Origin: Nonomuraea basaltis
GTDB taxonomy: Bacteria > Actinomycetota > Actinomycetes > Streptosporangiales > Streptosporangiaceae
Assembly: GCF_005893125.1 (NCBI RefSeq)
Contig: NZ_VCJS01000104.1
Span: 1-44,632 of the forward strand
Length of the DNA stretch: 44,632 nt
Reading direction: 5' to 3'
Position 1 is the stretch's first letter, and each line of letters opens with the position of its first letter. Under the pieces are notes generated by a model. It had not been told where the DNA came from. It saw only the letters and a list, made by a program, of their open reading frames with translations, and ran no database searches. Below, in pieces: positions 1 to 7,945 of this stretch. Made by a program: the position numbers and the translations under genes.

Positions 1-19
1 AGATGTGTATAAGTGACAA
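1..19. other. Probable residual Nextera/Tn5 adapter at contig end
   Basis: The first 19 bases match the Tn5 mosaic-end adapter AGATGTGTATAAGAGACAG at 17 of 19 positions (differences at 14 and 19). From knowledge of library chemistry this is the end of the standard tagmentation adapter. It interrupts the efeB reading frame just inside the Tat signal, which supports its being foreign to the genome. Genomic sequence therefore probably begins near base 20. Confidence 0.8.
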
Positions 20-143
20 CGCCCAAGCCGAACAGGCCCCTGCGGCTCATCCGCCCGCCCGAAGCCCCGCTGTCCGTGGCCCTCTTCGAAGCCCGGCCTT
101 CCGCGGCCTCGTCCACAGCGCCGCTCTCCGTGTCCTTCGACAT
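1..143 (-). CDS. efeB: EfeB deferrochelatase/peroxidase, N-terminal fragment
   Basis: An ATG at 143 opens a frame that runs off the left edge. The roughly 40 visible residues are a polar N-terminus followed by a twin-arginine motif, MSRRGLFGLG, as in Tat-exported, heme-containing EfeB (DyP-type peroxidase). It starts 16 bases after the efeO stop, in the normal efeU-efeO-efeB order. EfeB is exported folded with heme and oxidises ferrous iron or releases iron from heme for EfeO/EfeU. The catalytic part is outside the window, and the last few codons (bases 1-19) are probably adapter rather than gene. Identity rests on the Tat motif plus operon position. Confidence 0.7.
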   Translation of the reverse strand, partial: MSKDTESGAVDEAAEGRASKRATDSGASGGRMSRRGLFGLGVVTYTH

Positions 144-159
144 CGCGCCCTACCTCCCG

Positions 160-1299
160 CTACTTCGCGACGACCGGGGCGATCTTGCTGATCGGCTCGG
201 CCAGCGCGTTGATCGCGTCCGACAGCGTCTTCAGATCGGCCTTGGACAGCTCGTTGTGCAGCTTCCAGCCGTCGCCCTTCTGGTGCACGGCCAGCGCCGC
301 CTCGGCCGCGGCGAACTTCTCGTCCAGCGTCTTGACCAGGTCAGGAGCCCGCTCCTCCAACACCGGCCGGAGCGACTGCACCGCGGCCTCGGACCCTTCA
401 AGGTTGGCCGCGAAGTCCCACAGGTCGGTGTGCGACCAGATGTCCTCCTCGCCGGTGATCTTCCCGGTGGCCACCTCGTCGAGCAGCTCCTTGGCGCCGT
501 TGGCCAGGTTCAGCGGGGTCAGCTCGGCGGCGTTCGCCTTCTCGACGATGGTCTTGACGTCGGTCATCAGCTTGTCGGCCATCGGGCCGCTCTTGCTGAC
601 GTCCTTGTGGATCCACAGGTCCTTCTCGATCTTGTGGAAGCCGGTCCACTCGTCGCCCTCGGCCAGGTCCGCCTCGCGGCCGTCGATGGCCGGGTCGAGG
701 TCGCCGAAGATCTCCGCGACCGGCTCGATGCGCTCCCAGTACGTCCGCGACACCGGGAACAGCGCCTTGGCCTCGTCGATCTTGCCGGCCTTGACCGCGT
801 CCACGAACTCCTGCGTCTTGACCAGCAGCGTGTCGCTCTGCGACTTGACGTAGCGCTTGTAGCTGGCGACGGCCTCGGCGAGCTTGGCGTCCGCAGTGAG
901 CTTCTTGTGCTCGCCGGTCACCTTGAGCGGGTTGCGGATGCCCTTGCCGACCATGCCGGGCTTGCACGCGGTCTCGTACGCGCCCGCGGGCAGCTCGGCG
1001 ATGAGCTCCCTGGTCAGGCCGGGCACGATGTTCTCGACCTCGGCCATGACGCGGTCGCCGGGGGCGTACACGTAGAACTCGGTCACCTTGTTGCCGCCGT
1101 TGGTGATCGCGAACGTCGTGGTCCCCGCGGCGATCTCGGACGTGGCGACCTTGCACTCGGTGTCGGACGCGGCGACGGCGATCTTTCCGGGCTTGGCGGC
1201 CTCCGGCGAGGCGGGGGCGGAGGCGGTGGTGCCCGAGCCGCAGGCGGTCAGGCCTGCAAGGGCGAGCGCGCCGAAGGAAAGACGGATGGCGGTAGGCAT
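160..1299 (-). CDS. efeO: EfeO iron-uptake lipoprotein (cupredoxin + imelysin M75)
   Basis: This 379-residue protein starts with a lipoprotein signal ending LAGLTAC (Cys20). A cupredoxin-like domain follows (about residues 38-128, with Cys49 and Cys112), then the helical imelysin/M75 domain to the end, containing the family HxxE metal motif at His222-Glu225. EfeO binds iron outside the membrane and hands it to the EfeU permease. The gene lies 11 bases downstream of efeU and just before efeB, the canonical operon order. Full length for the two-domain EfeO type. The operon is probably controlled by the iron box upstream of efeU. Confidence 0.93.
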   Translation of the reverse strand: MPTAIRLSFGALALAGLTACGSGTTASAPASPEAAKPGKIAVAASDTECKVATSEIAAGTTTFAITNGGNKVTEFYVYAPGDRVMAEVENIVPGLTRELIAELPAGAYETACKPGMVGKGIRNPLKVTGEHKKLTADAKLAEAVASYKRYVKSQSDTLLVKTQEFVDAVKAGKIDEAKALFPVSRTYWERIEPVAEIFGDLDPAIDGREADLAEGDEWTGFHKIEKDLWIHKDVSKSGPMADKLMTDVKTIVEKANAAELTPLNLANGAKELLDEVATGKITGEEDIWSHTDLWDFAANLEGSEAAVQSLRPVLEERAPDLVKTLDEKFAAAEAALAVHQKGDGWKLHNELSKADLKTLSDAINALAEPISKIAPVVAK

Positions 1300-1310
1300 G
1301 ATGCTCCTGT

Positions 1311-2147
1311 TCAGGCCGCGGGCGCGGGCGCCGGCGTGGGCTTGGTCCGCTGCGGGCGGAGGAAGAGGAAGAGGGTGGGGACGAGGTAGGCGGCCCAGGC
1401 CACGACCTCGGCGACGCTCGGCTGCGGGGTGATGTTCAACATGCCCGACAGCAGGGCGCCGTACCAGGAGTCGGCGGGGAGCACGGTGCTGATGTCGAAG
1501 GCGTACGTGCTGAGGCCCGGCACGACGCCGGCCTCCTGCAGGTCGTGCACGCCGTACTTGAAGATCCCGGCGGCCACCAGGATCAGGAGCAGCCCCGTCC
1601 AGGTGAAGAACCTGGTCAGGTTGATCGTGATGGCGCTGCGGTAGATCCCCCAGCCGATGAGAACGGAGCTGAGCACCCCCAGCGTGATGCCGATCAGCGG
1701 CTCCGGCGTGATGGTGACACCCTGCACGGAGGCGAAGAACAGCAGCGCGGTCTCCAGCCCCTCGCGGGCGACGGCGAGGAACGCCATCACGACCACGGCG
1801 AACGAGCCCAGCTCGAGCGCCTCGGAGAGCTTGCCCCGCAGCTCGCCGGAGAGCGCGCGGGCCGCCCGCCGCATCCAGAAGATCATCCAGGTGACGAACG
1901 CGACGGCCAGCAGCGAGGTGATCGCGTCGAACAGCTCCTGCCCGGTGTAGTCCAGGTGCGCCGCGGTGAACGTCAGCAGCGCCCCGAACCCGACGGACAG
2001 CGCGACGGCCACGCCGACGCCGCCCCAGACGTGGGGGAGTTTGTCTTTTCGGTCGCTCTTGACGAGGAACGCGACGAGGACCGAGACGACGAGCGCCGCC
2101 TCGAGTCCTTCGCGCAGTCCTATGAGGTAGCTGGCGAACACCGTCAC
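1311..2147 (-). CDS. efeU: EfeU/FTR1-type high-affinity iron permease
   Basis: 278-residue membrane protein with about seven hydrophobic segments and the two FTR1-family REGLE motifs (Arg12-Glu16 in the first helix and Arg128-Glu132), whose glutamates bind iron during transport. It is the membrane pore of the EfeUOB system. The start is GTG at 2147. A GGGAG lies directly against it, too close for a normal ribosome site, and the iron box ends 11 bases upstream, so the transcript leader must be very short. No in-frame methionine follows before the first REGLE motif, which supports this start. Confidence 0.92.
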   Translation of the reverse strand: MTVFASYLIGLREGLEAALVVSVLVAFLVKSDRKDKLPHVWGGVGVAVALSVGFGALLTFTAAHLDYTGQELFDAITSLLAVAFVTWMIFWMRRAARALSGELRGKLSEALELGSFAVVVMAFLAVAREGLETALLFFASVQGVTITPEPLIGITLGVLSSVLIGWGIYRSAITINLTRFFTWTGLLLILVAAGIFKYGVHDLQEAGVVPGLSTYAFDISTVLPADSWYGALLSGMLNITPQPSVAEVVAWAAYLVPTLFLFLRPQRTKPTPAPAPAA

Positions 2148-2157
2148 TCCCGCACGC

Positions 2158-2176
2158 TGAGGAAAGGCTTACCTAA
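2158..2176 (-). promoter_or_regulatory. IdeR/DtxR-type iron box upstream of efeU
   Basis: Read on the minus strand the 19 bases are TTAGGTAAGCCTTTCCTCA. Against the known IdeR/DtxR consensus TWAGGTWAGSCTWACCTWA, 17 of 19 positions agree. The site sits 11 bases upstream of the efeU GTG, where a bound repressor would block the promoter. This predicts iron-loaded IdeR/DmdR repression of efeUOB. Confidence 0.75.
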
Positions 2177-2250
2177 ATTAGGGCAGCCGAAGCATACTCA
2201 GCGCAAGCCGAAAGCGACAGTCTGGTTATGGGATGACGGTGTGTGACTTG

Positions 2251-3618
2251 TCACCCTGCGAGGTTGTCCGCCAGCAGATCGAGCAGGGGCAGGCGGCGCA
2301 CGCACTGCTCCAGCAGGAACGAGTCCGCCAGGGCGATCAGGTCGTCGTCGCCCAGCCCGCGGAACAGCTCCGCGTACTCGGGCAGCAGCGCCTGCGCGAT
2401 CAGGATGTGCCTGATCAGGTCGTCGCTCTGGTAGCGGGCGCCCCACGGATACGGCTCCCAGGTGGGGAACTCCGTCTCGATCAGCGCGTGCACGGGAGCG
2501 AGCACGTCCGCGGACTCCTCCATGGTGGAGCCCCAGCGGTCCGCACCGAGCCGCTGCTTCTTGGCGATGAAGCCCCCGAACCTGTCCAGGTACGGCCCCG
2601 CAGTGTGCACCAGCCCCTGCAACCCCACGTCCTTGTACGTCCACAGCGACCAGCCCACGTTCTGGCCGTCGTAGATCTCCAACTGGTCGCGCAGGACCTG
2701 GTACCGCTGCGCGTCCACCTCCGGGTCCCCGGTGTAGACGGGCCCGAACTCGCCCACCCACAACGGCGTGCCGGTCTCGCGCTGGAAGCGGGAGCGCTTG
2801 GCGAAGCTCCGCTCCAGCTCGGCCCGGTCGCACCACTCGCCGCGGGTGTACCCGGGATAGGGCCCGCCGTGGGCGAAACCGGCAAGGGCGTAGTCGTGGA
2901 GGACGAAGACCGTGTTCTCGTACATCTCCCGAAATATCGAGAAATCGGTGGAGTACGTGTTGCCGTCCAGGAACAGGATGTGGTCCGGGTCGGCCGCCCG
3001 CACGGCCTTCACCAGGCGGTCGTAGAACGGCCCGATCACCTTGCCGGTCACGTCGCCCGGCTCGTTGACCGGGTTGTAACCGGCCACCCAGGGATTGTCG
3101 CGGTAGTGGTCGGCGATGATCTCCCACAGGTGCACCGCGCGATCCTGGAAGTGCCGGTGCTGCCAGAACGCGGCCACGTGCGTGGGGTTGTCGGAGTGCC
3201 AGTGCTGGTTCTGGGAGCCGGGCAGGGCGTGCAGGTCGATCACGCTGTAGATGCCGTGCTCGCCGAGCAGACCGATCACCCGGTCGAGGTGGCGGAAGCC
3301 GCGCTGGTCGATCTCGAAGGGCCGGTCGTCGGACTCCCAGTGGTGGTAGTTGACCGGGATGCGCACGCAGTTCATGCCCAGCCCGGCCAGCAGCGCCGCG
3401 TCCGCCTCGGTGAAGAACGAGGTCAGCAGCCGGTCGAAGAACAGCTCCGCCCGCTCCTCGCCGAGCACGGTGCGGACGGCGTACCGCATCGAGCTCTCGT
3501 TGGCCGGGTAGCCGGTGATGAAGTTCTCCATGTTCATCCAGCCCCCGAGTCCCACCCCGCGGAGCCGTACCGGCGTGTTGTCGTCCGTCACGAGCTGGGC
3601 TCCGGACACATGCAGCAT
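2251..3618 (-). CDS. Cytosolic glycoside hydrolase family 5 enzyme
   Basis: 455-residue (beta/alpha)8 hydrolase with the GH5 catalytic pair: acid/base in NPVNEP (Glu186) and nucleophile in WVGEFG (Glu290). An N-terminal GVGLGGWMNMEN segment and the CVRIPVN strand also match the family. GH5 enzymes cleave beta-linked glycans with retention. There is no signal peptide or carbohydrate-binding module, so it should act inside the cell on oligosaccharides brought in by the adjacent importer. The ATG at 3618 is chosen because AAGGGG sits 7 bases upstream and the start falls 4 bases after the upstream permease stop. Subfamily and substrate (beta-glucan, mannan or other) cannot be read from the sequence alone. 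Confidence 0.85.
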   Translation of the reverse strand: MLHVSGAQLVTDDNTPVRLRGVGLGGWMNMENFITGYPANESSMRYAVRTVLGEERAELFFDRLLTSFFTEADAALLAGLGMNCVRIPVNYHHWESDDRPFEIDQRGFRHLDRVIGLLGEHGIYSVIDLHALPGSQNQHWHSDNPTHVAAFWQHRHFQDRAVHLWEIIADHYRDNPWVAGYNPVNEPGDVTGKVIGPFYDRLVKAVRAADPDHILFLDGNTYSTDFSIFREMYENTVFVLHDYALAGFAHGGPYPGYTRGEWCDRAELERSFAKRSRFQRETGTPLWVGEFGPVYTGDPEVDAQRYQVLRDQLEIYDGQNVGWSLWTYKDVGLQGLVHTAGPYLDRFGGFIAKKQRLGADRWGSTMEESADVLAPVHALIETEFPTWEPYPWGARYQSDDLIRHILIAQALLPEYAELFRGLGDDDLIALADSFLLEQCVRRLPLLDLLADNLAG

Positions 3619-3622
3619 GTGG

Positions 3623-4465
3623 TTACCCCTTCGTAGCACCTGCGGTGATACCACCGACCAGGTGACGTTCCGCGATGGCGTAGAACCCGAGCGCCGGCAC
3701 CATGGCCAGGACGAGGTAGGCGAGGATGCGGGCGGTGTCGGAGGCGTACTGGCCCTGGAACTGCTGGATGCCGAGCGGCAGCGTCCAGTTCGCCTCCTCG
3801 CTGAAGACCACGAGCGGGAGCATGAAGTTGTTCCAGCTGCCCACGATGGCCAGGACCGAGACGGTGGCGATGGCGGGCCGGGCCATGGGCAGCAGGATCC
3901 GCCAGAAGAACCCGAACGGGCTGCAGCCGTCGATGATGGCGGCCTCCTCGATCTCGCCCGGGATGCTCCTGAAGAAGCCGCGCAGGATGATGATCGTCAG
4001 CGGCAGGCCGAACGCCGCCTGCGTCAGGATGACGCCGAGCGGGTTGCCGAGCAGGCCGAACGTGCGCAGCAGCACGAAGATCGGCAGGATCGCCACCGCG
4101 AACGGGAACATCAGCCCCGCTGTGAACAGCGTGAACAGCACCTCCCTGCCGCGGAAGGCGTACCTGGCGAAGATGAACCCCGCCAGCGCCGCGAACCCGA
4201 CGGTCAGCACGGTCGTGATGACGGCGATGAACGTGCTGTTCCACATCTGCAGCCAGAACGAGCCAGAGCCGAGCACTTCGGTGTAGTTCGCGGTCACCCA
4301 CGCTTCCGGCAGGCCGAAGGGGTTGGCGGACAGCTCGCTGTTCTCCTTGAACCCGCCGAGGAACGCGTAGACCACGGGGATGAGGATGAACGCGCCGACG
4401 ATCCACGCGATCGCGTGCAGGGGCAGCGTGTTCTTCCCGGCCTGGGACTTCTTCCGATGGATCAC
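3623..4465 (-). CDS. Sugar ABC transporter permease (MalG type)
   Basis: 280-residue permease with six predicted membrane helices and the EAA loop (EIEEAAIIDGCSPFGFFWRI, about residues 180-200) that contacts the ATPase, as in the CUT1 MalG group. It starts with GTG at 4465, overlapping the stop of the upstream permease in the form GTGA, which implies translational coupling; GGGAGG lies 6 bases upstream. Together with the next two genes it forms an importer for oligosaccharides. No ATPase gene is present in the operon; in actinomycetes such importers commonly use a shared MsiK-type ATPase. Confidence 0.92.
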   Translation of the reverse strand: MIHRKKSQAGKNTLPLHAIAWIVGAFILIPVVYAFLGGFKENSELSANPFGLPEAWVTANYTEVLGSGSFWLQMWNSTFIAVITTVLTVGFAALAGFIFARYAFRGREVLFTLFTAGLMFPFAVAILPIFVLLRTFGLLGNPLGVILTQAAFGLPLTIIILRGFFRSIPGEIEEAAIIDGCSPFGFFWRILLPMARPAIATVSVLAIVGSWNNFMLPLVVFSEEANWTLPLGIQQFQGQYASDTARILAYLVLAMVPALGFYAIAERHLVGGITAGATKG

Positions 4466-5421
4466 CGGCGGCCTCCCATGGTGGTGGTCGCGCCCGCCAG
4501 ATCGCGGCGCATCACGAAACGCTGGTAGACGAGGGCGAAAACGAGGCTGAGCACGAACATCACGACGCTGATCGCGCTGGCGTAGCCGACCTGGGAGCGC
4601 TTGAAGCCGTACTCCATCATGGTCACGGCCATCGTCTCGGAGGAGTGCGACGGCCCGCCCTGGGTGAGGATCCAGACCAGGTCGAACAGCTGGATCGTGT
4701 AGATGACGGTCAGGAAGATGCTGATCCTGATCGTCGGCCCGAGCAGCGGCAGCGTGATGTGCCGGAACGTCTTCCAGGTCGAGGCGCCGTCGATCTGTGC
4801 GGCCTCGATGAGCTCGTTCGGGATGTTCTGCCGGCCGGCCAGATAGATCATCATGTGGAAGCCGAAGTACTTCCACGTCATGACCAGGAACAACGAGGGC
4901 ATCACGGTGTCGGGATCGGCCAGGAACTCCGATTCGATCCCGAACACCGACAGCAGCTCGTTGGCAATGCCCGAGCCGGGCGAGAGGATCAGCGAGAACA
5001 GCACGCCCGTGATCACTTCGGAGAGCACGTACGGCGCGAAGAACACCACCCGGTACAGCGCCCGCCCGCGGATGCGCTGGTTCAGCAGCATGGCGAGGGC
5101 CAGCGAGAACGGCAGCTGGATGCACACCGACAGCAGGACCAGCACCAGCAGGTGCCACAGGTCCTGCCGGAAGATCTCCGTGCCGAACAGCCGGGTGAAG
5201 TTGTCGAAACCGATGAAGTTGGTGGGCAGGCCCCCGAACCCGTTCCACCGGAACGCGCTGGAGTAGATCGCCACGAGGATCGGGGCCACCACCAGCAGGA
5301 GGAACAGCACGAGGGCGGGCAGCAGGAACAGAGTGATCGTCAGCCACCGGCCGCGCCGCTTGGCGGCAGGGGCGGGGACCGGAAGCATGACCGCCTCCGG
5401 CCCTCGGATGAGTGTCGTCAT
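4462..5421 (-). CDS. Sugar ABC transporter permease (MalF type)
   Basis: 319-residue membrane protein, the first permease of the importer. It has a short cytoplasmic N-terminus, six predicted helices and a conserved loop ELIEAAQIDGASTWKTF before the last helices, which is the EAA motif for ATPase docking. Its ATG at 5421 overlaps the binding-protein stop as ATGA, so the genes are translationally coupled. A second in-frame methionine 11 codons later (MLPVPAP) could also serve. It should form a heterodimer with the MalG-type permease encoded immediately downstream. Confidence 0.92.
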   Translation of the reverse strand: MTTLIRGPEAVMLPVPAPAAKRRGRWLTITLFLLPALVLFLLLVVAPILVAIYSSAFRWNGFGGLPTNFIGFDNFTRLFGTEIFRQDLWHLLVLVLLSVCIQLPFSLALAMLLNQRIRGRALYRVVFFAPYVLSEVITGVLFSLILSPGSGIANELLSVFGIESEFLADPDTVMPSLFLVMTWKYFGFHMMIYLAGRQNIPNELIEAAQIDGASTWKTFRHITLPLLGPTIRISIFLTVIYTIQLFDLVWILTQGGPSHSSETMAVTMMEYGFKRSQVGYASAISVVMFVLSLVFALVYQRFVMRRDLAGATTTMGGRR

Positions 5422-6707
5422 TCTTCTGTCTTCGCCACTTCGGTGATGTCCTTGCCGACTTCGTCCGGCGTCTTGGTGCCGCCGATCAGCTCGGCCACGC
5501 TGTCGTTGACCTGCTGGCCGACGGCGGGCGGGTACGCCTGGTCCAGGTAGAGCTGGTAGCCGCCGGCGCTCGCCAGCATGGTCGCCACCTGCTTGAGGTT
5601 CGCGTCCTTGACCGCGCTTTCCTCGCCCTTGAGCACCGGCAGCACGCCGCCGGACTCCACGGCCTTGGAGTGGTTGCCCATCTCCGTCATGAACTTCACG
5701 AACTCCACGGCCTCCTTCGGCGCGTCCGCGCCCACGGCCAGGCCGCCGCCCCCGCCGAACGCGTCCGTGGCCGATCCCTTGCCGCCCTCGACGGCCGGGA
5801 AGGGGAAGAAGCCGAGGTCGTCGCCCAGGCCCTTGCCCGCGTCGGCCTGCACGACGGGCGCCCACTGGCCCATCAGCTCCATGGCGGCCTTGCCGTTGCC
5901 CATCGTGGCGGCCTGCCCGTCAGGGGTGCCGTAGCCCGCTCCGAGGTAGCCCTTCTGGAACGGCTGCAGGTCGGCGAGCGCCTTGACCTGTTGTCCCGCG
6001 GCGATGAAGTCGGGCTTGGTGAAGTCCTTGTCCACGGCCGCCTGCTTGAGCGCGTCCAGGCCGGCGATGCGCATGGCTAGGTAGGCCCAGTAGTAGTGGC
6101 CGGGCCACTTCTCCTTGCCGGCCAGGGCGATCGGGGTGACGCCGGCCGCCTTGAGCTTCTTGACGTCCTCAAGGAGCGCCGACCAGGTGGCCGGAGGCTG
6201 GGTTATGCCCGCCTTCTCGAAAAGTTTCTTGTTGTACCAGAAACCGACCATCCCGATGTCGGTGGGCAGCCCGTACGTCTTGCCGTCGATCTGGTACGCG
6301 CTCAGCGCCGCCGGCGTGAAGGTCGGCAGGACGTCGGCGACGTCGTCGGAGATGTCCTTGACCAGCCCCGCGTCGACCTGCTGCTTCAGCACGCCGCCGC
6401 CCCACGTCGCGAACAGGTCGGGCGCCTTGCCCGACTGCGTGATCGTGGTGAGCTTCGCCTTGTAGGCGTCGTTCTCCAGGACGGTGGCCTTGATGGTGAC
6501 GTTGGGGTTCTTGGCCATGAACTCCTTGGCCCGCTGGGCCCACAGGGACTTGAGCGGCTCGGAGGTCGACAGGTGCCACCACTCGAGCGTGACCTTCGCG
6601 GGCGCGCCGCCGCCCTGGCCGGGCGAGGAGGTCGCGGTTCCTCCACCGCCACCCCCACATCCAGTCACGAGCACCGCGGTGGCGATCAACACCAGACTGC
6701 GTTTCAT
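5418..6707 (-). CDS. Sugar ABC transporter substrate-binding lipoprotein
   Basis: 429-residue extracellular solute-binding protein family 1 member. The signal ends in a lipobox LVTGC followed by a glycine-rich linker, so it should be anchored outside the membrane. Family features include the early EWWHLSTSEP strand, the PDLFATWGGG hinge region, WYNKKLFEKAGI and the C-terminal half-lobe. It delivers an oligosaccharide to the two permeases. AGAAGGGG lies a few bases before the ATG. It is the first gene of the operon and its promoter region carries a palindrome also present near the divergent LacI gene. The exact sugar is unknown; the GH5 partner suggests a beta-linked one. Confidence 0.92.
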   Translation of the reverse strand: MKRSLVLIATAVLVTGCGGGGGGTATSSPGQGGGAPAKVTLEWWHLSTSEPLKSLWAQRAKEFMAKNPNVTIKATVLENDAYKAKLTTITQSGKAPDLFATWGGGVLKQQVDAGLVKDISDDVADVLPTFTPAALSAYQIDGKTYGLPTDIGMVGFWYNKKLFEKAGITQPPATWSALLEDVKKLKAAGVTPIALAGKEKWPGHYYWAYLAMRIAGLDALKQAAVDKDFTKPDFIAAGQQVKALADLQPFQKGYLGAGYGTPDGQAATMGNGKAAMELMGQWAPVVQADAGKGLGDDLGFFPFPAVEGGKGSATDAFGGGGGLAVGADAPKEAVEFVKFMTEMGNHSKAVESGGVLPVLKGEESAVKDANLKQVATMLASAGGYQLYLDQAYPPAVGQQVNDSVAELIGGTKTPDEVGKDITEVAKTEE

Positions 6708-6728
6708 AGGGGCCCCTTCTCGGCGTGG

Positions 6729-6739
6729 CGAAAGTTTCG
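6729..6739. promoter_or_regulatory. LacI-type operator, proximal copy
   Basis: CGAAAGTTTCG is a perfect 5+1+5 palindrome. It lies between the predicted promoter and the start codon of the binding-protein gene, where repressor binding would block transcription. The same palindrome with the other central base occurs at 6824-6834, centres 95 bases apart (about nine helical turns). GAAA-N-TTTC palindromes are known upstream of several actinobacterial glycanase genes. Confidence 0.65.
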
Positions 6740-6767
6740 TGAACCCCCCGATAATTTCTTTGACCGG

Positions 6768-6797
6768 AGCTTAGGTAAACGCCGTGTAAAGCGTCAA
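6768..6797 (-). promoter_or_regulatory. Predicted promoter of the GH5/ABC operon
   Basis: On the minus strand a -35 like TTGACG (6792-6797) is followed after 18 bases by TAAGCT (6768-6773), which fits the TAnnnT pattern of actinobacterial -10 sites. Transcription would begin near 6761, about 22 bases before the proximal palindrome. The spacing is sound but no experimental support is visible. Confidence 0.5.
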
Positions 6798-6822
6798 CAC
6801 CTCGGGAGAGAGCGACGCCAAA

Positions 6823-6835
6823 CCGAAACTTTCGG
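6823..6835. promoter_or_regulatory. LacI-type operator, distal copy
   Basis: CCGAAACTTTCGG is a perfect 6+1+6 palindrome, only 14 bases before the LacI start codon and upstream of the -35 of the divergent sugar operon. With the copy at 6729-6739 it could support repression by DNA looping and autoregulation of the LacI gene. Confidence 0.65.
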
Positions 6836-6849
6836 ATACACTCCCGATC

Positions 6850-7860
6850 GTGTCAGCGAAGAGGCGGGTCACGATCGCACTGATCGCGGAAGAGGCCGGG
6901 GTCTCCATCCCCACGGTCTCGAAGGTCATCAACGGGCGCCCGGAGGTCGCCCCGGCGACCCGCCACCGGGTCGAACGGCTCCTCCAGGAGCACGGCTACC
7001 AGCGGCGCGTCAGCCAGGACGACACGCCCGCGGGGCTGGTCGACCTGGTCTTCGCCGAGATCGAGTCGCCATGGGCCATGGAGATCGTGCGCGGCGCGGA
7101 GAGCGCCGCCCACGAGGCCGGGGCCAGCGTCGTCGTCTCGGTCCTGCACACCCACGCCGGGCCTGGCCGCGACTGGCTGGAACGGCTGGCCGCCCGCAGG
7201 ACGGACGGCGTGGTGATCGTCGCCTCGAAGCTGTCGAGCGGCATCCAGTCCCAGCTCAGCGCACGTTCGCTGCCGTTCGCGGTGGTGGACCCGGAGGGCG
7301 AGCCGGCGCCCGGCGTCGTCTCGGTCGGGGCGACGAACTGGAACGGCGGCCTGGCCGCGACGCGTCACCTGCTGGAGCTCGGTCACCGGCGCATCGGGAT
7401 GATCAGCGGCCCGGCGGACATGCTGTGCAGCCAGGCTCGGATAGACGGTTACCGGGCGGCGCTGGAGACGGCGGGGGTGCCGCTTTCGCCGGAGTTGGTC
7501 AGGCGTGGCACGTTCCTGGTGGACTCGGGGCACGACGAGGGGCATGCGCTGCTGTCCTTGCCGAAACCTCCGACGGCGATCTTCGCCGGTAGTGATCTGA
7601 TGGCGTTCGGCGTGTTCGAGGCGGCCAGACAGCGGGGGCTTCGCGTGCCGGAGGATCTGAGCGTGGTCGGCTTCGACGATCTGCCCCTGGCCAAGTCGGC
7701 CTGGCCACCGCTGACCACGGTGCGCCAACCGCTGCAGGAGATGGCCGCGCTGGCCACTCGTACGGTGCTGGCGATGGGGCGGGGCGAGGTGCCGGAGAGC
7801 AAGCGCGTGGAACTGGCCACGGATTTGATCGTCCGCGAAAGCACCGCCCGGTACGCGTAG
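6850..7860 (+). CDS. LacI family transcriptional regulator of the GH5/ABC operon
   Basis: 336-residue LacI/GalR regulator. The N-terminal helix-turn-helix (TIALIAEEAGVSIPTVSKVI, residues 8-27) includes the typical VSxxTVSxVINGR core. It is followed by the periplasmic-binding-protein-like sensor domain with AIFAGSDLMAFGV and SVVGFDDLPLAKSAWPPLTTVRQP. It starts with GTG at 6850 and is divergent from the GH5/ABC operon, with two matching palindromes between them, so it is probably a local repressor released by an imported sugar. The GTG has no strong ribosome site and may be leaderless or nearly so. Confidence 0.92.
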   Translation: MSAKRRVTIALIAEEAGVSIPTVSKVINGRPEVAPATRHRVERLLQEHGYQRRVSQDDTPAGLVDLVFAEIESPWAMEIVRGAESAAHEAGASVVVSVLHTHAGPGRDWLERLAARRTDGVVIVASKLSSGIQSQLSARSLPFAVVDPEGEPAPGVVSVGATNWNGGLAATRHLLELGHRRIGMISGPADMLCSQARIDGYRAALETAGVPLSPELVRRGTFLVDSGHDEGHALLSLPKPPTAIFAGSDLMAFGVFEAARQRGLRVPEDLSVVGFDDLPLAKSAWPPLTTVRQPLQEMAALATRTVLAMGRGEVPESKRVELATDLIVRESTARYA

Positions 7861-7894
7861 CTTGCCCGGCGCGCAGTGAGACGAACCTCGGTCA

Positions 7895-7934
7895 GCCGGC
7901 GATATCCGGCAGTTCTTCGCGGCGCTCCGGAGCG
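7895..7934. terminator. Hairpins between convergent genes
   Basis: The space between the LacI gene and the converging kinase gene contains a GCCGG-N6-CCGGC stem (7895-7910) and a 12-base perfect palindrome CGCTCCGGAGCG (7923-7934). Neither has a T-run, but actinobacterial terminators often lack one. Their place between two 3' ends suggests bidirectional termination; evidence is weak. Confidence 0.3.
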
Positions 7935-7945
7935 GCGATGAGCAG

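Noticed and set aside
6771..6789. TTAGGTAAAC resembling half of an iron box near the GH5 operon promoter
   Set aside because: Only one half-site agrees with the IdeR consensus, and the genes are sugar-related; treated as part of the promoter spacer.
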